NCBI GenBank assembly: GCA_043739785.1
Contig: JAYUDN010000026.1
Location: 1 to 9,962 of the forward strand
Reading direction: 5' to 3'
From: JAYUDN01 sp043739785
Lineage (GTDB): Bacteria > Patescibacteriota > Gracilibacteria > BD1-5 > UBA2023
Length of the DNA: 9,962 nucleotides
Part shown: one piece after another, positions 7,366-9,962 of the stretch
Layout: each line of letters opens with the position of its first letter
How positions within the stretch are numbered: the first letter of the stretch is position 1
Position numbers and translations under genes: made by a program
The notes under the pieces: generated by a model
Databases searched by the model: none
Told to the model about the DNA's origin: nothing
The model's input: only the letters and a program-made list of their open reading frames with translations

Positions 7366-9615
7366 ATGGATACTCCTCTCAATCCTTCAATACTAGACTA
7401 TCAAAAAGCGGATGCGCTCGTCCGAGAGATTATCGATATGGTAACTCAATATATGAAGGCGGAGAAAGCAGATATAGAAGCACGTATATGGAAGGCCTAT
7501 ATCTTCGCTCGAGAAGCGCATGAGGGGCAAATGCGCAAAAGCGGAGAACCATACATTATCCATCCTCTCGAAGCGGTCAAACTCCTTCTTTTACTGAAGC
7601 CTGATATTGTCTCTATCCAGGCATGTATCCTTCATGATGTCATCGAAGACACCCTGCGTACCAAGGCCGAAATCCAAGAATCATTCGGAGATGATGTGGC
7701 CAATATCTGTGAATGACTATCGAAGCTTTCCGCGATTCGTTATCGAGGGGAAGAACGTACCATCGGAAGTCTTCGCAAGATGCTCCTGGCAATGGTAGAT
7801 GATCTGCGAGTTATCATGGTCAAGCTTGCCGATCGACTCCACAATATGCAAACACTGGACTTTCATCCAGATCCGGCGAAGAGAAAGCGTATTGCTCTAG
7901 AGACTCTCAATATCTATGCTCCGATAGCGGATCGACTCGGTATCTTTCAGTTCAAAGAAATGCTCGAAACTGAGTGTTTTCGTATTCTTGATCCTGAGCG
8001 CTATCATGAGATCAAGAAAGAACTCGATGGTTTGAAGGAAGAACAAGATTTTTTCATCAAAAAAGCAAAAAAAATGATTCGAGAATCGATACCCCAGGAT
8101 GTTCCTATTCTCGAAATTTCGTACCGAATCAAGGCTCCATACAGTATCTACAAAAAACTCGAAAGAAAAGAATTTTCCTATACGCATACGAGGGATATTT
8201 ATGATCTTTTCGCTATCAGGATTATCACCGATTCTATCCCACATTGTTATGAAATACTTGGAGTATTGCACAACGTATTTACTCCCATGCCGAAACGTTT
8301 CAAGGACTATATTGCCCTTCCGAAAGAAAATGGGTACCAGTCCCTGCATACGACGGTCGTCGGGATGTTCCCTGAGCTTCGATCGCAACCCACTGAGATA
8401 CAGATTCGAACGGTTTCGATGCATCGACAAGCGGAAGTCTGAGTGGCGGCTCACTTTGAATATTCGGAAAAGGGGAGATCAGAAATGAGTCAGGATAGTT
8501 ACTGGGTAAAGACCATCAAGGGAATCCTCGAATCAGCTGAAGAAGGGAGTGAATTTATGGATGAAATGAAGGTCAATGTTTTTTCCGATCAAATATTTGT
8601 CTTTACTCCGAAGGGAGATATTATCACCCTTCCGAAAGGAGCTACGCCGGTAGACTTTGCCTATAGCATCCACTCAAGTCTCTGAAATCATCTCACTATA
8701 GCCAAGGTGAATGGTCACGTCGTTCCACTTGATTATACCTTCAATAATGGAGAAAGTATCCAGGTGATTACCGATCTCAATCGGAAACCGAGTCCCGCTT
8801 GGATTTCATCGGCGAAAACATCACGAGCGAGGGACTATATTCGCCAATTTATCAACCGAGATTCTCGAGATATGCTGATCGAAAAGGGGCGAATGATTCT
8901 CAATAGTTACCTCGAAAAAAACTATGGTCAATGACTCGATAAGGAAATGAGTATTCTCAAAAATATCGATGGCCATATACTCGATACCAAGCAACGTGAA
9001 GATACCCTCGTCCAAATCGGAAACCTTTCTCGAAAGCCCTCGAGCATTATGCGAGCGATTCATGACGATGTGATTCGAGAGTTATTTGGTCAGAAAAAGG
9101 AGGAACCAAAGGTCGTAGAACCAGTAAAGAGGGAAAAAAAGAAGAAAGAAGTAGAACCCACAGAAACTCGAACCGTTATCATCGGAAAAGAACGAAATGT
9201 ACCATACAAATTTGCTCAGTGTTGTAATCCTCAGGAATGAGATCGCATCGTCGGCTATATCGGTCAGTGAGTAGTGACAATTCATAAGTTCGACTGTGAA
9301 AATATCGATAGGATACAGCTCGATCGCCGTATTCCTGCGTACTGGAATACAGTAGATCGTCGTGGGGTAACGATTGAGATTGAGTGTATATTCCAAGATA
9401 AGATCGGTCTTCTAAGGCAGATCACAGATATTCTCTATCAGATGGAGATCAATATCGAATCTCTCAGTACCCAATCCCTTCCCAATCGAACTGTACAGGA
9501 TAGGTTCATCCTCCACACGAATGAAGAAGACTACTATATATACGATCGACTCGTGGAACGACTCAGATTCGATATACGAGAATTCGTCGAGGCACGACTG
9601 ATCAAGATGACCTAG
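7366..9615 (+). CDS. rel: Bifunctional (p)ppGpp synthetase/hydrolase, long RelA/SpoT homolog (six in-frame TGA = Gly)
   Basis: This 749-aa protein ends at TAG and controls the stringent-response alarmone. The HD hydrolase domain looks intact: His52, His66, HD at 90-91, ED at 94-95 and LADRLHNM near 156. The synthetase domain follows from RIKAPYSIYKK (254) through RFKDYIALPKENGYQSLH to the catalytic EIQIRT (344). RFKD is the RxKD form typical of bifunctional Rel/SpoT rather than RelA. Then come TGS (about 405-467), a helical region, a cysteine/ZFD-like region (FAQCCNP, Cys619-620, with DCENI) and a C-terminal ACT domain (about 665-745). A lysine/glutamate-rich linker (about 583-603) separates the helical and Cys regions. 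TGA codons at 7714, 8440, 8683, 8932, 9238 and 9268 read as Gly; 8440 is the conserved Gly of AExGVAAH and 9238 the Gly of the CCNPxxGD motif. It has its own leaderless promoter downstream of pheT. Confidence 0.97.
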
Positions 9616-9849
9616 CTAGATCTTTTCTCCACCGACCGATATTTTCGGTGGTCAGAATTCGAAAACTCCGAATGGATATCCAACACCGACAAATATCAGA
9701 AGTGCTCCAAAAAGACTAATCGCATTGACCGTCCCCCCGATGTATTCCTGGGCCCACGCCCATTCTCCGACAAAGTTATGGATCTGGAATCGAAACCGGA
9801 GGATAGCCACACCAAGAACGATAAGGAGTAGACCAGCGAGAAGCTTCAT
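9616..9849 (-). CDS. Small two-TM membrane protein, unknown function (one in-frame TGA = Gly)
   Basis: This is a 77-aa protein ending at TAG. Under the standard code it would stop after 65 residues at TGA 9652-9654; with code 25 it gains 12 more residues (Gly-Pro-Pro and a short polar tail). There are two hydrophobic segments, about 2-18 and 42-60, joined by a loop with HNFVGEWAWAQ. The function is not recognised; short proteins of this shape are common in CPR genomes. Its stop directly abuts the rel stop on the other strand (TAG-CTA, 9613-9618). Upstream lie the inverted copy of the 18-nt element, a hairpin and a TTGAAT/TATACT promoter, so the leader would be long. Confidence 0.72.
9629..9651. 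terminator. Perfect 7-bp hairpin at the rel / 77-aa gene junction
   Basis: CCACCGA (9629-9635) pairs exactly with TCGGTGG (9645-9651) around a 9-nt loop, starting 14 nt after the rel stop. It is GC-richer than its surroundings and well placed to end rel transcripts, but no T-run follows on +. It lies inside the last codons of the convergent 77-aa gene. Confidence 0.4.
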
Positions 9850-9869
9850 AATGTTGATTTGTAAAGATA

Positions 9870-9887
9870 AGGCTCTAGACCAGAAGA
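9870..9887 (-). repeat. 18-nt element, right copy (upstream of the 77-aa gene)
   Basis: This is an exact reverse-complement copy of 80-97. On the minus strand it lies 20 nt before the ATG of the 77-aa gene and overlaps the 3' arm of the hairpin at 9880-9912. With the promoter at 9928-9955 it would be in the 5' untranslated leader. Confidence 0.65.
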
Positions 9888-9912
9888 AATATTAAAAAGT
9901 AATTATTTCTGG
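9880..9912 (-). other. Imperfect hairpin upstream of the 77-aa gene
   Basis: CCAGAA (9880-9885) pairs with TTCTGG (9907-9912), with further AT pairing inside. It sits next to the 18-nt element, in the same relative position as the 57-85 hairpin upstream of the pirin gene, although the stem sequences differ. Confidence 0.4.
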
Positions 9913-9927
9913 TAAAACTTATAAAGA

Positions 9928-9955
9928 AGTATAAGAAGTTCTTTTTCTAATTCAA
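9928..9955 (-). promoter_or_regulatory. Candidate promoter of the 77-aa membrane protein gene
   Basis: On the minus strand, TTGAAT (9950-9955) is followed after 16 nt by TATACT (9928-9933). Transcription would begin near 9921, giving a leader of about 70 nt that contains the hairpin and the 18-nt element. A closer -10 (TATCTT, 9864-9869) is an alternative. Confidence 0.42.
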
Positions 9956-9962
9956 TTGTTTC

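Noticed and set aside
343..9270. In-frame TGA as selenocysteine or tryptophan.
   Set aside because: There are far too many sites, with no selenocysteine-insertion elements, and the conserved residues at recognisable positions are Gly, not Cys or Trp.
112..9615. Interrupted frames in uvrD, pheT, rel and pirin as pseudogenes or frameshifts.
   Set aside because: Every break is a TGA in the same frame, never TAA, TAG or a shift, and the proteins are full length with intact motifs, so recoding explains them.

Overview
The window comes from a bacterium that reads UGA as glycine (genetic code 25), so it most likely belongs to the Absconditabacteria (SR1) / Gracilibacteria (BD1-5) branch of the Patescibacteria/CPR. 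This is read directly from the sequence. Four recognisable genes (a pirin, UvrD/PcrA, PheT and Rel) are each cut by several in-frame TGA codons under the standard code. Each becomes one continuous, full-length, family-typical protein when TGA is read as Gly, and many of those TGAs fall on glycines the families conserve. None of the seven genes called here stops with TGA; all use TAA or TAG. No TGA-to-Gly tRNA gene lies in the window, and the sequence alone cannot separate SR1 from Gracilibacteria.

Layout, left to right. (1) A pirin-family cupin gene on + (112-1005), preceded by a hairpin and an 18-nt sequence that recurs inverted near the right end. (2) A convergent UvrD/PcrA helicase gene on - (1122-3377), whose promoter contains a perfect 7-bp palindrome. 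(3) An AT-rich stretch with an unrecognised 187-codon gene on + (3524-4087), visible only under code 25 and unusually rich in TGA. (4) A VirB2/TrbC-like pilin gene on - (4032-4577), with signal peptide, glycine-rich spacer and two membrane segments, overlapping the end of the previous gene. (5) Divergent from it, pheT on + (4764-7244). (6) A long bifunctional Rel (p)ppGpp synthetase/hydrolase gene on + (7366-9615). (7) A convergent 77-aa two-TM membrane protein gene on - (9616-9849), whose stop codon abuts the rel stop.

The genes do not form one operon. Most have their own promoter, and strands alternate. The promoters share a TATACT/TATAAT -10 box, often very close to the ATG (6 nt for uvrD and rel), with no evident Shine-Dalgarno sequence. 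This suggests leaderless or very short-leader translation. The functions are mainly housekeeping: DNA repair/replication, tRNA-Phe charging and stringent response. The region between uvrD and pheT (about 3.4-4.6 kb) is the accessory part.
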